Below are positions 8,805-18,642 of a stretch of DNA of 64,000 bases, piece by piece. The notes under the pieces were generated by a model that was not told where the DNA came from, made no database searches, and saw only the letters and a list, made by a program, of their open reading frames with translations. The DNA is taken from the NCBI RefSeq assembly GCF_002252625.1, contig NZ_NQKW01000005.1, forward strand, positions 1 through 64,000, in the 5' to 3' direction. Within the stretch, counting starts at the first letter, position 1, and each line of letters begins with the position of its first letter. Position numbers and translations under genes: made by a program. The DNA is from Synechococcus sp. 1G10. GTDB taxonomy: Bacteria > Cyanobacteriota > Cyanobacteriia > PCC-6307 > Cyanobiaceae.

Positions 8805-9569
8805 GGCACTGTGCAGATTAACCAGGGTCAGTCGCAAGCTTCGGTAGTTGCCCCGCCCCCAGGCATGCACCACCGAGGCCACGGGCAGATGCACAGTTCT
8901 CCCGTGCTCGCGAAGTCGGCGGGTCAGGTCCGCATCCTCCAAGTAAAGGAAGTAGCGCTCATCAAAGCCGCCCACTGCAAGGAACGAACTCGTGCGTATC
9001 AGCATGCAGCAACCGCTCAGGTAAGGCACTTCGAAGACCGCGTGAAGATCCTGATCCGCCATTACATAGCGGCGATCGTAGAGACGTAACCCGGCGGGCT
9101 TCAGAAACTCCGGCAGAAAGCGCCGGCTGAGCAAACCAAGCAGGGTGGGGTCCTGTTTACAGAGCAATTGGGACTGCCCCGCAGGATCAGTGATCCTCGG
9201 CACTGCCAGGCTTACGTCCGCCTGCCCCTCCAACCAAGCCAGCAAGGCTTCAAAACTGCCAGGAGTCCAGCTGAGATCGGTGTTGAGAGCGCCTATCCAC
9301 TCTGGCAGGCAAGAGCGTCGCTCCACCTCGCGCACAGCTCGGTTCACAGCTCGTCCATACCCGAGATTGCGCTCGCAGGACAGGAACAGGCCCGCGCCCT
9401 CAACCAGCCGATCCACCGGCTCTCCCTCCCGGTGATCATTTGCCACAACGACATAGCTGATCCATGGCGATAGCTGAGCCAAACAAGTGGCCAGCGCCTC
9501 CACTTCTTCCTCTCCAGGGTGAAAGGCCACAATGATCAGTAGCAGGCGCACCTCTTGCTCGTGACTCAA
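8766..9569 (-). CDS. GT2 glycosyltransferase, rhamnosyltransferase-like
   Basis: 267 aa, a single GT-A family 2 domain. It has [17 protein letters not shown] at the N-terminus, [15 protein letters not shown] (the N/D-x-D metal site), then [20 protein letters not shown] and [17 protein letters not shown], the signature block of WbbL/rhamnosyltransferase-like enzymes. It likely adds a sugar to a surface glycan at the cytoplasmic face. The proposed start is TTG 9569, which overlaps the ribH stop as TTGA, so it is probably translated by coupling from ribH; a later GTG is possible. It faces the GT2-GT4 gene and overlaps its end by 39 nt. Confidence 0.85.
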   Translation of the reverse strand: MSHEQEVRLLLIIVAFHPGEEEVEALATCLAQLSPWISYVVVANDHREGEPVDRLVEGAGLFLSCERNLGYGRAVNRAVREVERRSCLPEWIGALNTDLSWTPGSFEALLAWLEGQADVSLAVPRITDPAGQSQLLCKQDPTLLGLLSRRFLPEFLKPAGLRLYDRRYVMADQDLHAVFEVPYLSGCCMLIRTSSFLAVGGFDERYFLYLEDADLTRRLREHGRTVHLPVASVVHAWGRGNYRSLRLTLVNLHSASIYFRTWGFRWR

Positions 9570-10057
9570 CCCGGCTGCGCGACTGGCAATACCGCCATCA
9601 GGCTGCCCATCTCAAGCGCCTGCAGGGCATAGCTCCAGCCCAGGTTGCTTTTGATGCCCGCCCGCTCCAGGGCCTGCTGCATGGTGTCGGTGGTGAGCAC
9701 GCCGAAGATCACCGGCACACCGGTGCTGCGCGACACGGCAGCCACGCCCTTACTGACCTCGGCGCAGACATAGTCGAAATGGGGTGTATCCCCTTTGATC
9801 ACGGCGCCGAGGGTGATCAGCACCTGGTAGCGGCCCGTGGCGGCCAGACGCTGGGCGACCAGAGGAATCTCAAAACTGCCTGGTACCCAGGCCAGATCCA
9901 GCTGCTCGCTGCTGGGACTGGTGTCGATGCCGTGGCGGGAGAGAGCATCCAGGCAGGCGCTGAGCAGCTTGCCTGTGACCAGATCGTTGAAACGACCTAC
10001 CACGATGGCGATGCGCAAGCCGCTGACGTCGGTGAAGCGTCCTTCGAAAACGGCCAA
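9566..10057 (-). CDS. ribH: 6,7-dimethyl-8-ribityllumazine synthase
   Basis: 163 aa, the usual length. It condenses 5-amino-6-ribitylamino-uracil with 3,4-dihydroxy-2-butanone 4-phosphate in the penultimate step of riboflavin synthesis, in the cytoplasm as an oligomeric shell. Visible family blocks are [20 protein letters not shown] near the N-terminus, [10 protein letters not shown] at 57-66, and [15 protein letters not shown] with the catalytic His at 93. The best start is TTG 10057, giving MAVFEGRF, an N-terminus that fits the family. psbZ lies 22 nt upstream on the same strand, and the next gene overlaps the stop by 4 nt. Confidence 0.95.
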   Translation of the reverse strand: MAVFEGRFTDVSGLRIAIVVGRFNDLVTGKLLSACLDALSRHGIDTSPSSEQLDLAWVPGSFEIPLVAQRLAATGRYQVLITLGAVIKGDTPHFDYVCAEVSKGVAAVSRSTGVPVIFGVLTTDTMQQALERAGIKSNLGWSYALQALEMGSLMAVLPVAQPG

Positions 10058-10079
10058 GGGCCTGGTGCGGCGGGCCTGC

Positions 10080-10268
10080 TCAGACTACGAAATAGCTCAT
10101 GCCCCAGTTGAGCAGCACCAGGGCCACCCAGGCGGCACCGCCCAGCAGGATCAGCCGGTTGGAGCGACCGCTGTCGTCGGTGCTGGCGTAGAGCACTGGA
10201 ACCGCGACCACGAGGGCAAACGACATCACCACCAGGGCCAGAACGGTGAGTGTGTTGAGGATCTGCAT
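10080..10268 (-). CDS. psbZ: photosystem II protein PsbZ (Ycf9)
   Basis: 62 aa, exactly the usual size. Two transmembrane helices (about 5-28 and 38-60) joined by a short polar loop [12 protein letters not shown], ending MSYFVV. PsbZ is a small subunit at the edge of the photosystem II core in the thylakoid membrane, helping stabilise the core-antenna contact. It starts at ATG 10268 and is followed closely by ribH; I recall this psbZ-ribH pairing as common in cyanobacteria. Nothing unusual in the protein. Confidence 0.95.
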   Translation of the reverse strand: MQILNTLTVLALVVMSFALVVAVPVLYASTDDSGRSNRLILLGGAAWVALVLLNWGMSYFVV

Positions 10269-10407
10269 GGGTCCGGCGGGGCCTGTGCGTGCTGGAAAAC
10301 GATTGTTTCACGCCGTTACGGCCGATCCAGAAGGCGGCTCTCGATCCTTCACAACTTGTCGGGCAGAACCATTTTACGATTGAAGGATCGATGCTCCTCC
10401 CAGCGGA

Positions 10408-10611
10408 ATGTCCACGACGACGCTGTCCTCCAAATTCCAGATGGTTTTGCCCAAGGCCGTACGAGAGCACTACGACCTGCAACCCGGCCAAGTGCTTCAG
10501 CTCATCTGCCTGCCCGATCGCATCGAGCTGCTTCCCCTCCAACCCGCCTCTGCCCTGCGCGGGTTTCTCAAGGGCCCCAACAACTTCGAGCGGGAGCAAG
10601 ACCAGCAGTGA
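10408..10611 (+). CDS. vapB: AbrB/MazE-type antitoxin (VapB-like)
   Basis: 67 aa. The N-terminal half, STTTLSSKFQMVLPKAVREH followed by YDLQPGQVLQL, is the swapped-hairpin AbrB DNA-binding fold typical of VapB antitoxins. The tail is polar and would cover the toxin. It ends in the overlap GTGA with the downstream PIN toxin (10608-10611), the usual coupled arrangement. It probably represses its own promoter; 10269-10407 upstream shows no clear operator that I can point to. Confidence 0.85.
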   Translation: MSTTTLSSKFQMVLPKAVREHYDLQPGQVLQLICLPDRIELLPLQPASALRGFLKGPNNFEREQDQQ

Positions 10612-10997
10612 ACCAGCGGCTGGTGGTCGACTCCTCAGGCTGGATCGAGTTCTTCACCGGTGGCCCGAACGCTGAGCCGTTCGCCGAAGCCATCGACCAG
10701 CCCGAGAGGCTTGTGGTCCCTACCCTCAGCTTGTTCGAGGTGTTCAAGTGGGTCATGCGGGAGCACGGTGAAGGAGCCGCCCTGCAGGCCATCGCCTTGA
10801 TGCAGCGGGCAGAGGTAGTCGCCCTCAGCACCGAGATCGCCCTCCATGCAGCCCAGCTGAGTCTTGAGCTCAAGCTGCCCATGGCCGACAGCGTGATGCT
10901 TGCTACCGCAAGGGCCTTCGATGCCCTGTTGATCACTCAGGATGCGGATTTCAAAGGGCTCGCCGGGGTGAACTGGCTGCCGAAAGAAAAAAGCTGA
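10608..10997 (+). CDS. vapC: PIN-domain ribonuclease toxin (VapC-like)
   Basis: 129 aa, the full VapC length. The acidic catalytic residues of the PIN fold are all in place: VVDSSGW (Asp 8), LSLFEVFK (Glu 44), [12 protein letters not shown] (Asp 94) and LLITQDADF (Asp 112/114). Family members cut specific RNAs, often tRNAs, when the antitoxin is degraded. The start is GTG 10608, overlapping the antitoxin stop by 4 nt. The pair fills the gap between psbZ and mutS, two core genes, so it is a likely insertion into a core region. Confidence 0.85.
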   Translation: MNQRLVVDSSGWIEFFTGGPNAEPFAEAIDQPERLVVPTLSLFEVFKWVMREHGEGAALQAIALMQRAEVVALSTEIALHAAQLSLELKLPMADSVMLATARAFDALLITQDADFKGLAGVNWLPKEKS

Positions 10998-11031
10998 CCC
11001 ACCTACGATCGCGCTCTGGTGCGGGCGAAGC

Positions 11032-13824
11032 GTGGCGGAGGAAGCCCAGACACAGTTGTCTCTGATCGCCTCTGCGACGGTGCAGGGGAGCCTGTTCGGC
11101 CCCAGCGAGCCTTCAGCGGCCCCTGGCTCTGGAGCATCCACGCTCAACTCAGTGAGCACTGCCCCGGCCGAAACCGAGCTCGACGACGAGGCCCTGATCG
11201 CCGAGGCCGCCGCCCGCCCCCGGCAGCGCCACTCCAGGGAAGCCGATCCCAAAGCCGAAAGCACAGAGCCGGTCGATAGGGATCCCGCCGACGCGCTGCC
11301 CCCCTGGCACCACCACAGCCTGGTGGATCCTGAGGCGCTGCCGCCGGTGCTGCGTCACTACGTGGAGCTGAAGGCCGCCCATCCCGAGCGGGTGCTGCTC
11401 TACCGCCTAGGCGACTTCTTCGAGTGCTTCTTCGAGGACGCCATCCGGGTGTCGCGGCTGCTGGAGCTCACCCTCACCGGCAAGGAGGGGGGAAAACGGA
11501 TCGGACGGGTACCGATGGCCGGCATCCCTCATCACGCCGCCGAGCGCTACTGCGGCGAACTGGTGCGCCGCGGCTTCTCCGTGGCTCTCTGCGACCAGCT
11601 GGAGAGCACACCGGCACCGGGCGCCCTGCTCAGGCGCGGGATCACCCGCGTTCTCACTCCCGGCACCGTGCTGGAGGAGGGGATGCTGGCGGCACGCCGC
11701 AACAACTGGCTGGCGGCCGTGGTGCTGGAGCAGGGCCAGTGGGGGCTGGCGGTGGCCGATGTGAGCACCGGCGAGTTCCAGCTGATGCAGCGCCAGGGCA
11801 GTGATCAGCTGCATCAGGACCTGCTGCAGCTGCAGCCGGCCGAGCTGCTCTGGCCCAGTGCCGAGCCGAGTGCGCCGGCCTGGGCGCCGGAGTCGATCCA
11901 CCGCACGCCGCTGCCGCTCACCCCCTTCACCCTGCCGGAGGCGCGCCGCACCCTGCTGGAGCGCTTCGAGCTGGCCAGCCTCGAGGGCCTCGGCCTGGGC
12001 GAGGCGCCCCTGGCCCTGAGGGCCGCCGGCGGCCTGGTGCGCTATCTCGATGACACCCAGCCGGCCACCGACGAGCCAGCTGCAGCCACCGCCATTGCCA
12101 GCACCAGCCGCAACACCCTGGGTCAAATCCCCCTGGATCGGCCCACCCTTGTGCAGCGCAACGATCAGCTGGTGCTCGACGCCCAGACCCGCCGCAACCT
12201 GGAGATCACCCAGACCCAGCGGGACGGCCAGTTTCAGGGGTCCCTGCTCTGGGCCCTGGATCGCACCATGACAGCCATGGGGGCCCGGGCTCTGCGCCGC
12301 TGGCTGGAAGCCCCCCTGATGGACCTCAGGGCGATCGAGGTTCGTCAGGAAGGCATAGGTGTGTTGGTGCAACAACGGCCCCTGCGGCTGGCCCTGCGCC
12401 GGCTGCTGCGGCCCATGGGCGACCTGGAGCGTCTGGCGGGCCGGGCCGGGGCCGGCAGCGCCTCTGCCCGCGATCTGGTGGCCCTTGCCGATGGACTGGA
12501 GCGCCTGCCACGCCTTGCCGCCCTGCTGGAGTCGGTGGACGCGGCCGTGTTCGGCCCCCTGCAACAGAGCGATCCGCAGCTGGCGCAGCTGGCGGCCCTG
12601 GTGCGGCACACATTGGTGGTGGCACCACCGCTCAGCCTCAGCGAGGGGGGCCTGATCCACGACGGAGTCGACAGCCGCCTCGATGGGCTGCGTAACCGGC
12701 TCGACGATCAGGACCAGTGGCTGGCGGCCCAGGAGCAGGAGGAGCGCCATCGCAGCGGCATCCCTGCCCTGAGGCTGCAGTTTCACCGCAGCTTCGGCTA
12801 TTTCCTTTCAGTCAGCCGGGCCCGGGCCGAGCGGGTGCCCGAGCACTGGATCCGGCGCCAGACCCTGGCCAACGAGGAGCGCTTCGTCACCCCCGAGCTC
12901 AAGGCCCGCGAAGGGCGCATCCTGCAGCTGCGGGCCCGGGCCGCCCAGCGGGAATACGAGCTGTTCAGCCAGCTGCGCCAGCAGGTGGGGGAGCTGGCTG
13001 GACCGATCCGCCAGGCCGCCAGGCGCGTGGCCGGCCTCGATGCCCTGGCCTCGCTGGCGGAGGTAGCCGCCACCCACGCTTACTGCCGACCGCAGCTCGA
13101 GCACAGCCGCTGCCTGCAGGTGGAGGCGGGACGGCACCCGGTGGTGGAGCAACTGCTGGTGGAAGAGACGTTCAGCGCCAACGATCTGCACCTGGGGGAG
13201 GAGGGGCGCCCCGACCTGGTGGTGCTCACGGGACCCAATGCCAGCGGCAAAAGCTGTTATCTGCGCCAGAACGGGCTGCTGCAGCTGATGGCACAGATCG
13301 GCAGCTGGATCCCGGCCCGATCGGCCCGCCTGGGCCTGGCCGATCGCATCTTCACCAGGGTGGGGGCCGTCGATGACCTGGCAACGGGCCAATCCACCTT
13401 CATGGTGGAGATGGCCGAGACCGCCAACATCCTTCACCACGCCACCGACCGCTCCCTGGTGCTGCTCGATGAGATCGGCCGCGGCACCGCCACCTTCGAT
13501 GGTCTCTCGATCGCCTGGGCTGTGGCGGAGCACCTGGCGGCGGGGCTGCGGGCCCGGGCGGTGTTCGCCACCCACTACCACGAGCTCAACGAACTGGCCT
13601 CACTGCTGCCGGGCGTCGCCAACTACCAGGTGCTGGTGGAGGAAACGGGCGATCACCTGCTTTTTCTGCATCAGGTGCGTCCGGGCGGCGCCAGCCGCAG
13701 CTACGGCATCGAGGCGGCCCGGCTGGCAGGCGTGCCGCCCCAGGTGGTGCAGCGGGCCCGCCAGGTGCTCGGACGGATCGAGGCCAACAGCCATGTGGCC
13801 GTGGGACTTCAGGCCGCGGCCTAG
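11032..13824 (+). CDS. mutS: DNA mismatch repair protein MutS
   Basis: 930 aa, longer than the usual 850-880. The mismatch-recognition F-x-E lies at GDFFE (Phe 129, Glu 131). The ATPase has Walker A GPNASGKS at 734-741, [13 protein letters not shown], Walker [19 protein letters not shown] and FATHYHEL. It binds mispairs and starts repair. About 90 residues precede domain I; this low-complexity leader holds QLSLI (8-12) and QGSLF (18-22), which resemble clamp-binding peptides. The start GTG 11032 is 34 nt after vapC. The 3' end is 11 nt from the convergent cobH. Confidence 0.95.
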   Translation: MAEEAQTQLSLIASATVQGSLFGPSEPSAAPGSGASTLNSVSTAPAETELDDEALIAEAAARPRQRHSREADPKAESTEPVDRDPADALPPWHHHSLVDPEALPPVLRHYVELKAAHPERVLLYRLGDFFECFFEDAIRVSRLLELTLTGKEGGKRIGRVPMAGIPHHAAERYCGELVRRGFSVALCDQLESTPAPGALLRRGITRVLTPGTVLEEGMLAARRNNWLAAVVLEQGQWGLAVADVSTGEFQLMQRQGSDQLHQDLLQLQPAELLWPSAEPSAPAWAPESIHRTPLPLTPFTLPEARRTLLERFELASLEGLGLGEAPLALRAAGGLVRYLDDTQPATDEPAAATAIASTSRNTLGQIPLDRPTLVQRNDQLVLDAQTRRNLEITQTQRDGQFQGSLLWALDRTMTAMGARALRRWLEAPLMDLRAIEVRQEGIGVLVQQRPLRLALRRLLRPMGDLERLAGRAGAGSASARDLVALADGLERLPRLAALLESVDAAVFGPLQQSDPQLAQLAALVRHTLVVAPPLSLSEGGLIHDGVDSRLDGLRNRLDDQDQWLAAQEQEERHRSGIPALRLQFHRSFGYFLSVSRARAERVPEHWIRRQTLANEERFVTPELKAREGRILQLRARAAQREYELFSQLRQQVGELAGPIRQAARRVAGLDALASLAEVAATHAYCRPQLEHSRCLQVEAGRHPVVEQLLVEETFSANDLHLGEEGRPDLVVLTGPNASGKSCYLRQNGLLQLMAQIGSWIPARSARLGLADRIFTRVGAVDDLATGQSTFMVEMAETANILHHATDRSLVLLDEIGRGTATFDGLSIAWAVAEHLAAGLRARAVFATHYHELNELASLLPGVANYQVLVEETGDHLLFLHQVRPGGASRSYGIEAARLAGVPPQVVQRARQVLGRIEANSHVAVGLQAAA

Positions 13825-13835
13825 GGCCTCGGTTG

Positions 13836-14468
13836 TCAGAAGCGATCCAGCCAGGCCCGGCGGAGCAGGGCATTGCAGGCGGCTCCCACCAGGCCGGCGC
13901 CGCCCTTGCTGCCCTCGAGCCGGATCTGGGGCAGATCACTGGCGGCCAGCCGTCGCTTGCTCTCCGCCACCCCCACGAAGCCCACCGGCATGCCGATCAC
14001 CAGGGCCGGCTGACTGGCGCCGCCGGGCTGATCGAGCAGGCGCTCCAGAGCGGTGGGGGCACTGCCGATCAGCACCACCGCCCCAGGGCAGGCCGCCAGG
14101 GCCGCCGCCATGCCCTCGGCCGTGCGCGTGCCTCCCGGCGGCGCAACGGCCGGCGCCCACTCGAGGATGCTGCGCACCGGGTTGGCGAAAGTGCGCCGGC
14201 TCATCGGTGTGACGGCCGCAGCGGCCATGGCCGTGTCGGTGAGGATCACCGATCCGGCCGCCAGGGCCTGCAATCCCCGGGCGCAGGCCTCGGCGCTGAA
14301 GCGCAGGTCGGCCGCGATGGCCAGATCACCGCTGCTGTGCACAAGGCGCTCAAGCACCTCCTGCTGCACCGGATCCAGATCGTTGGGGCCCAGCCACTGG
14401 CGGATGCGCCTCACACTTTCACTGAAGATCGGATGATCCAGATCCAAGCCAGGCCGCCCCATGCCCAT
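13836..14468 (-). CDS. cobH: precorrin-8X methylmutase
   Basis: 210 aa. It moves the C11 methyl group of precorrin-8X to C12 to give hydrogenobyrinate, or the cobalt equivalent (CbiC), in cobalamin synthesis. The proton-shuttle His is in ERLVHSSGD (His 44), and the family blocks SVILTDTAMAAAAV, PVALVIGMPVGFVGVAESK-type (here ALVIGMPVGFVGVAESK) and SKGGAGLVGAACNALLR are present. Two starts are possible, ATG 14468 and ATG 14462; the second shares its CATG with the holA start on the other strand. Another cobalamin gene, cbiD, lies in the same window at 47646. Confidence 0.92.
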   Translation of the reverse strand: MGMGRPGLDLDHPIFSESVRRIRQWLGPNDLDPVQQEVLERLVHSSGDLAIAADLRFSAEACARGLQALAAGSVILTDTAMAAAAVTPMSRRTFANPVRSILEWAPAVAPPGGTRTAEGMAAALAACPGAVVLIGSAPTALERLLDQPGGASQPALVIGMPVGFVGVAESKRRLAASDLPQIRLEGSKGGAGLVGAACNALLRRAWLDRF

Positions 14469-15429
14469 CCATCTCTACTGGGGTGACGACGAGGCCGCCA
14501 GGACCCGGGCGATCGAAGACCTGATCAACAGGGAAGTGGATCCGGCCTGGCACAGCATCAACCTCACCCGCCTCGACGGCTCCGACGCCGCCCAGGCTTC
14601 GCAGGCCCTGAGTGAGGCCCGCACGCCGCCCTTCGGCGGCGGTGCCCGGCTGGTGCTGCTGCAGCGCAGTCCCTTCACCAGCGCTTGCTCGGCCGAGCTG
14701 GCCAGCCAGCTTGATGCCTGCCTCGACCTGATTCCCGAAAGCTGCCACCTGGTGCTCGCCAGCAGCGGCAAACCAGATGCCCGCCTGCGCACCACCAAGG
14801 CCCTGAGACAGCGGGCCCTGGAAACGAGTTTTCAGCTGCCATCGGCCTGGGATGGGGCTGGGCTTGTGGACCTGGTGGCGCGCACGGCGCGGGAGCTGGG
14901 GGTGACCCTGGCGGCGGGGGCCGCCGAAGCCCTGGCGGAGGCGATCGGCAGCGACAGTGCCCGGCTGAGCAGCGAGCTGGAGAAGCTGGCGCTCTACAGC
15001 GGCGAGGCACCTGTTCAGGTGGCGGCGGTGACGGCCCTGGTGGGTGGCCACAGCACCACCGCCCTGGCGGTGGGGGATGCCCTGCTGGAGGGGAACGCCG
15101 GTGAGGCCATCGCCCTGGTCGACGACCTGCTGCAGGCGGGGGAGCCGGCCCTGCGGCTGGTGGCCTCGCTCACCAGCCAGGTCAGGGGGTGGCTGTGGGT
15201 CTGCCTGCTGGAGAGCCGGGGCGAGCAGGACGTGGCCGTGATCGCCAAGGCGGCCGGCATCGGTAACCCCAAGCGGATCTACGTGATGCGCCGGCAGATC
15301 CGCGGACGGACCCCGTCCCGACTGCTCACCCTGCTGGCCCAGGTGCTGGAGGTGGAGGCCGCTCTCAAACGGGGCGCAGAGGCCGGTGAAGCCTTCAGAG
15401 ATGGGCTGCTGCTGGCCACCGCCCGATAA
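14461..15429 (+). CDS. holA: DNA polymerase III delta subunit
   Basis: 322 aa. The clamp-loader subunit that opens the sliding clamp. The N-terminus MPIHLYWGDDEAARTRAIED and the middle block SDSARLSSELEKLALYSG are characteristic, as is the C-terminal helical bundle. It acts with the DnaX product, also encoded here. The start ATG 14461 overlaps the divergent cobH start, so no space is left for separate promoters outside the genes. lysC follows after 31 nt on the same strand and may be co-transcribed. Confidence 0.88.
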   Translation: MPIHLYWGDDEAARTRAIEDLINREVDPAWHSINLTRLDGSDAAQASQALSEARTPPFGGGARLVLLQRSPFTSACSAELASQLDACLDLIPESCHLVLASSGKPDARLRTTKALRQRALETSFQLPSAWDGAGLVDLVARTARELGVTLAAGAAEALAEAIGSDSARLSSELEKLALYSGEAPVQVAAVTALVGGHSTTALAVGDALLEGNAGEAIALVDDLLQAGEPALRLVASLTSQVRGWLWVCLLESRGEQDVAVIAKAAGIGNPKRIYVMRRQIRGRTPSRLLTLLAQVLEVEAALKRGAEAGEAFRDGLLLATAR

Positions 15430-15460
15430 TCGCCGCATCACATCACGTCTGCCGAGCGGA

Positions 15461-17266
15461 ATGGCCCTGCTGGTTCAGAAATTCGGGGGAACCTCCGTCG
15501 GCAGCGTGGAGCGGATCCAGGCGGTGGCGCGGCGGATCGCCGCCAGCCGGGAGCGGGGCCACGACCTGGTGATCGTGGTCTCGGCGATGGGCCACACCAC
15601 CGATGAGCTCACCTCCCTGGCGCGGGCGCTCTGCCCTGATCCTCCCCAGCGGGAGATGGACATGCTGCTGGCCACGGGCGAGCAGGTGTCGATCGCCCTG
15701 CTGGCCATGGCCCTGCACAGCCTCGGTGTGCCGGCCGTCTCGATGACGGGGGCCCAGGTGGGCATCGTGACCGAATCAGCCCACGGCCGCGCCCGCATCC
15801 TTGAAGTGCGCACCGACCGGCTGCGCAAACGGCTCGAGGACGGCCAGGTGGTGGTGGTGGCCGGCTTCCAGGGCACCAGCAGCGGCAGTGCCGGCACGCC
15901 CGAGATCACCACCCTGGGCCGAGGCGGCTCCGACACCTCCGCCGTGGCCCTCGCCGCCGCCCTGGGGGCCGACGTCTGCGAAATCTTCACAGATGTGCCC
16001 GGAGTGCTCACCACCGACCCGCGCCAGGTGAGCGATGCCCAGCTGATGGAGGAGGTGAGCTGCAACGAAATGCTGGAGCTGGCCAGCCTGGGTGCGGCGG
16101 TGCTGCATCCCCGGGCAGTCGAGATCGCCCGCAACTACGGCGTGCCCCTGGTGGTGCGCTCCAGTTGGAGCGATGCGCCCGGCACCCGGCTCACCAGCGG
16201 CATGCCCCGGCCGATCGGCAACGAGGGACTGGAACTGGGCCGCCCGGTGGACGGGGCGGATCTGGAAAGCCAGCAGGCGGTGCTGGCCCTCACCCGGGTG
16301 CCTGATCACCCCGGGGTGGCCGCCCTGCTGTTCGAAGCCCTCTCCGAAGCCCAGCTGAATGTGGATCTGATCGTGCAGGCCACCCACGTCGGCGCCAGCA
16401 ACGACATCGCCTTCACCCTCTCGGAGAGCCAGCTGGACGCCGCCCAGGAGGTCTGCCGGGGCCTGCTGCAAGCGCTGGGGGTGGAGGACAGCGCCCTGAG
16501 CGCCCAGGCGGGGCTGGCCAAACTCAGCATTTCCGGGGCCGGGATCATGGGGCGGCCCGGCATCGCCGCGCGCCTGTTCGACACCCTGGCCCGCTACGGC
16601 ATCAACCTGCGCATGATCGCCACCAGCGAAGTGAAGGTGAGCTGCCTGGTGGAGGGAAACCAGGGAGCTCGGGCCCTGCGCGCCGCCGCCGAGGTGTTCG
16701 AACTGCAGGAGTACCAACTGCACCAGAACCCGCTCCCCTGCAACGTGAATGATCCGGCCGTGCGCGGGGTGGCCCTCGACCGCGACCAGGCCCAGGTGGT
16801 GGTCCGAGAGGTGCCCGATCGCCCCGGCACCGCCGCCGCCGTCTGCCGCGCCCTGGCCGATGCCGGCATCAGCCTCGACACCATCGTCCAGTCGGAGCGT
16901 ACCCATGGCTCAGCCCCCCAGCTCAGACGTGACATGAGCTTCACCCTGCGCCGCGACGACCTCAACCGAGCCCGCCGGGCCCTGCAACCGGTGCTTGCCC
17001 CCTGGCCGGAGGCACGCTTCGAGGAAGGCCTGGCCATCGCCCGGGTCAGCGCCGTGGGTGCCGGCATGCCCTGCACCCCGGGCACCGCCGCCCGCATGTT
17101 CCGGGCCTTGTCTGAGGCCGGGGTGAACATCGAGATGATCGCTACCAGCGAAATCCGCACCAGCTGTGTGGTGGCGGAAGCCGATGGGGTCAGGGCTCTG
17201 CAGGCGGTTCATGCCTGTTTCCAGCTGGGCGGCCACACAGCCGCTGCGGTGGAGGCCATGGCCTAG
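15461..17266 (+). CDS. lysC: aspartate kinase with four ACT domains
   Basis: 601 aa. It phosphorylates aspartate, the first step to lysine, threonine and methionine; asd and dapA of the same pathway lie at 26-28 kb. The catalytic half starts with VQKFGGTSVGSVERI and contains TTLGRGGSDTSAVALA and EIFTDVPGVLTTDPR. The regulatory half holds two tandem pairs of ACT domains (VTDHPGV-type starts at LTRVPDHPGVAALL, LSISGAGIMGRPGIAARLF, VREVPDRPGTAAAVC, VSAVGAGMPCTPGTAARMF), the doubled arrangement known from cyanobacteria. ATG 15461 is chosen because the family begins just before KFGG. The last base of the stop is shared with the next start. Confidence 0.95.
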   Translation: MALLVQKFGGTSVGSVERIQAVARRIAASRERGHDLVIVVSAMGHTTDELTSLARALCPDPPQREMDMLLATGEQVSIALLAMALHSLGVPAVSMTGAQVGIVTESAHGRARILEVRTDRLRKRLEDGQVVVVAGFQGTSSGSAGTPEITTLGRGGSDTSAVALAAALGADVCEIFTDVPGVLTTDPRQVSDAQLMEEVSCNEMLELASLGAAVLHPRAVEIARNYGVPLVVRSSWSDAPGTRLTSGMPRPIGNEGLELGRPVDGADLESQQAVLALTRVPDHPGVAALLFEALSEAQLNVDLIVQATHVGASNDIAFTLSESQLDAAQEVCRGLLQALGVEDSALSAQAGLAKLSISGAGIMGRPGIAARLFDTLARYGINLRMIATSEVKVSCLVEGNQGARALRAAAEVFELQEYQLHQNPLPCNVNDPAVRGVALDRDQAQVVVREVPDRPGTAAAVCRALADAGISLDTIVQSERTHGSAPQLRRDMSFTLRRDDLNRARRALQPVLAPWPEARFEEGLAIARVSAVGAGMPCTPGTAARMFRALSEAGVNIEMIATSEIRTSCVVAEADGVRALQAVHACFQLGGHTAAAVEAMA

Positions 17267-18600
17267 TGCACTGGCTCCGTCACCGCCGCTGGCTGGCCCT
17301 GGCCGCAGGACTCGATGCCCTCGGCGTCGCCCTGCTGGCCGCCTGGATCGACCGGGAGCGGGATGGCTTCCTCGAAAATCAATTGCCCCTGCTGGTGATG
17401 CTGGTGGCGATGTATCTCAGCCTCGGCTGGTTGTTCGGATCGTTCACCCTGGTCAAGCTGCGGCGTCTGCGCTGGAGCCAGCTTGTGCTGCGCCTGACTA
17501 TCACCAGTGCGGCCACTACGGCAAGTGCTGCAGTGCTGGGCTGGCTGTTGCGCACGCCCCCCGAAGTGACCCTGCTGCACCGCGGCAGCCTGCTGCCACT
17601 GTTCGCCCTGGCGGCGCTCTGGAGTGGTGGGGTGCGGTTGCTGTTGCGCCAGCTGGCCCACGCCACCCGACAGGACCAGTGGGAGATCGTCAGCCTCCCC
17701 GAGGAGCAAGAGGCGATCCGCAGCGAATGGGAGCGGATCGGTGCGATCAAGGCTCCCCCCATCCATTCGTTCAGCCAGGACATGGCCCAGCTGGTGGCTG
17801 GGCCGCCGGGCAACGAGAGCAGTGGCCTTGCTCTCAGCCAGGGGGTGCTGAACCAGCCCGATGGGCTCGACGCCTGCGTCTTGGCCCTGGGGGAGGGCCG
17901 ACCGGTCACCTCCCTGGCCCTGGCAGCCGAGCAGGAGCTGCAGCGGATCCCGCCCCGCTGGGTAGTGGATCGATGGCTGCTGTTCTCCGATCTCGGCGAT
18001 CAGGGCAGTGGCGGCTTCGAGCGCCAGCTCAAGCGCTATGCCGATGTAGTGGTGAGCCTCCTGCTGCTGATATTTTGCGCCCCGGTGCTGGCCGTTGCGG
18101 CGGTGCTGATCCGCCTGAGCGACGGAGGGCCGGTGCTTTACCACCAGTTGCGCACTGGCCTGCAGGGGAAGCCTTTCGAAGTGATCAAACTGCGCACGAT
18201 GGTCCCCGATGCAGAGGACGAGGGGGAAGCGATCTGGTCCGGGCCGAACGACGGACGCATCACGCCGGTGGGCCAGTGGCTGCGGCGCACCCGCCTCGAT
18301 GAGCTGCCTCAGCTGATCAATGTGCTTCAGGGGGAGATGAGCCTGATCGGCCCGCGGCCAGAGCGCCCCGAACTGGAGACGGACCTGGAGCGGCGGATTC
18401 CCAACTACAGGTTGCGGCACCGGATCCGCCCGGGCCTGAGCGGCTGGGCCCAGGTGAATATGCCTTACAGCTCCACCGTGGAAGACGCCGAACTGAAGCT
18501 GAGCTACGACCTCTACTACCTACGCAACAGTGACGCCTGGCTGGATCTGCTGATCCTGTTAAAGACGATAAAGATTGTACTCAAGGCCTCCGGACGCTGA
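17266..18600 (+). CDS. polyprenyl-phosphate sugar-1-phosphate transferase
   Basis: 444 aa. The C-terminal 200 residues are the bacterial sugar transferase domain: a membrane entry helix, then GGPVLYHQLRTGLQGKPFEV, IKLRTMVPDAE, RRTRLDELPQLINVLQGEMS and LIGPRPERPEL. Such enzymes load the first sugar phosphate on undecaprenyl phosphate to start exopolysaccharide or O-antigen synthesis. The N-terminal half has four likely membrane helices but no CoA-binding-like domain that I can confirm. The start GTG 17266 shares a G with the lysC stop TAG, implying coupling. The product could prime the glycans made by the transferases elsewhere in the window. Confidence 0.9.
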   Translation: MHWLRHRRWLALAAGLDALGVALLAAWIDRERDGFLENQLPLLVMLVAMYLSLGWLFGSFTLVKLRRLRWSQLVLRLTITSAATTASAAVLGWLLRTPPEVTLLHRGSLLPLFALAALWSGGVRLLLRQLAHATRQDQWEIVSLPEEQEAIRSEWERIGAIKAPPIHSFSQDMAQLVAGPPGNESSGLALSQGVLNQPDGLDACVLALGEGRPVTSLALAAEQELQRIPPRWVVDRWLLFSDLGDQGSGGFERQLKRYADVVVSLLLLIFCAPVLAVAAVLIRLSDGGPVLYHQLRTGLQGKPFEVIKLRTMVPDAEDEGEAIWSGPNDGRITPVGQWLRRTRLDELPQLINVLQGEMSLIGPRPERPELETDLERRIPNYRLRHRIRPGLSGWAQVNMPYSSTVEDAELKLSYDLYYLRNSDAWLDLLILLKTIKIVLKASGR

Positions 18601-18642
18601 GTTTCAAGATGCTCAAAGAGGTTGCAGCCAGACACCCTCGCC

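Noticed and set aside
9837-10607. Long plus-strand frame running into vapC, as if VapC had a 250-residue N-terminal extension
   Set aside because: The upstream part is antisense to ribH and psbZ and overlaps the antitoxin in another frame. GTG 10608 gives the standard toxin length.
11407-12786. A 459-codon minus-strand frame inside mutS
   Set aside because: Gln/Gly/His-rich mirror of mutS codons; no start context and no recognisable domain.
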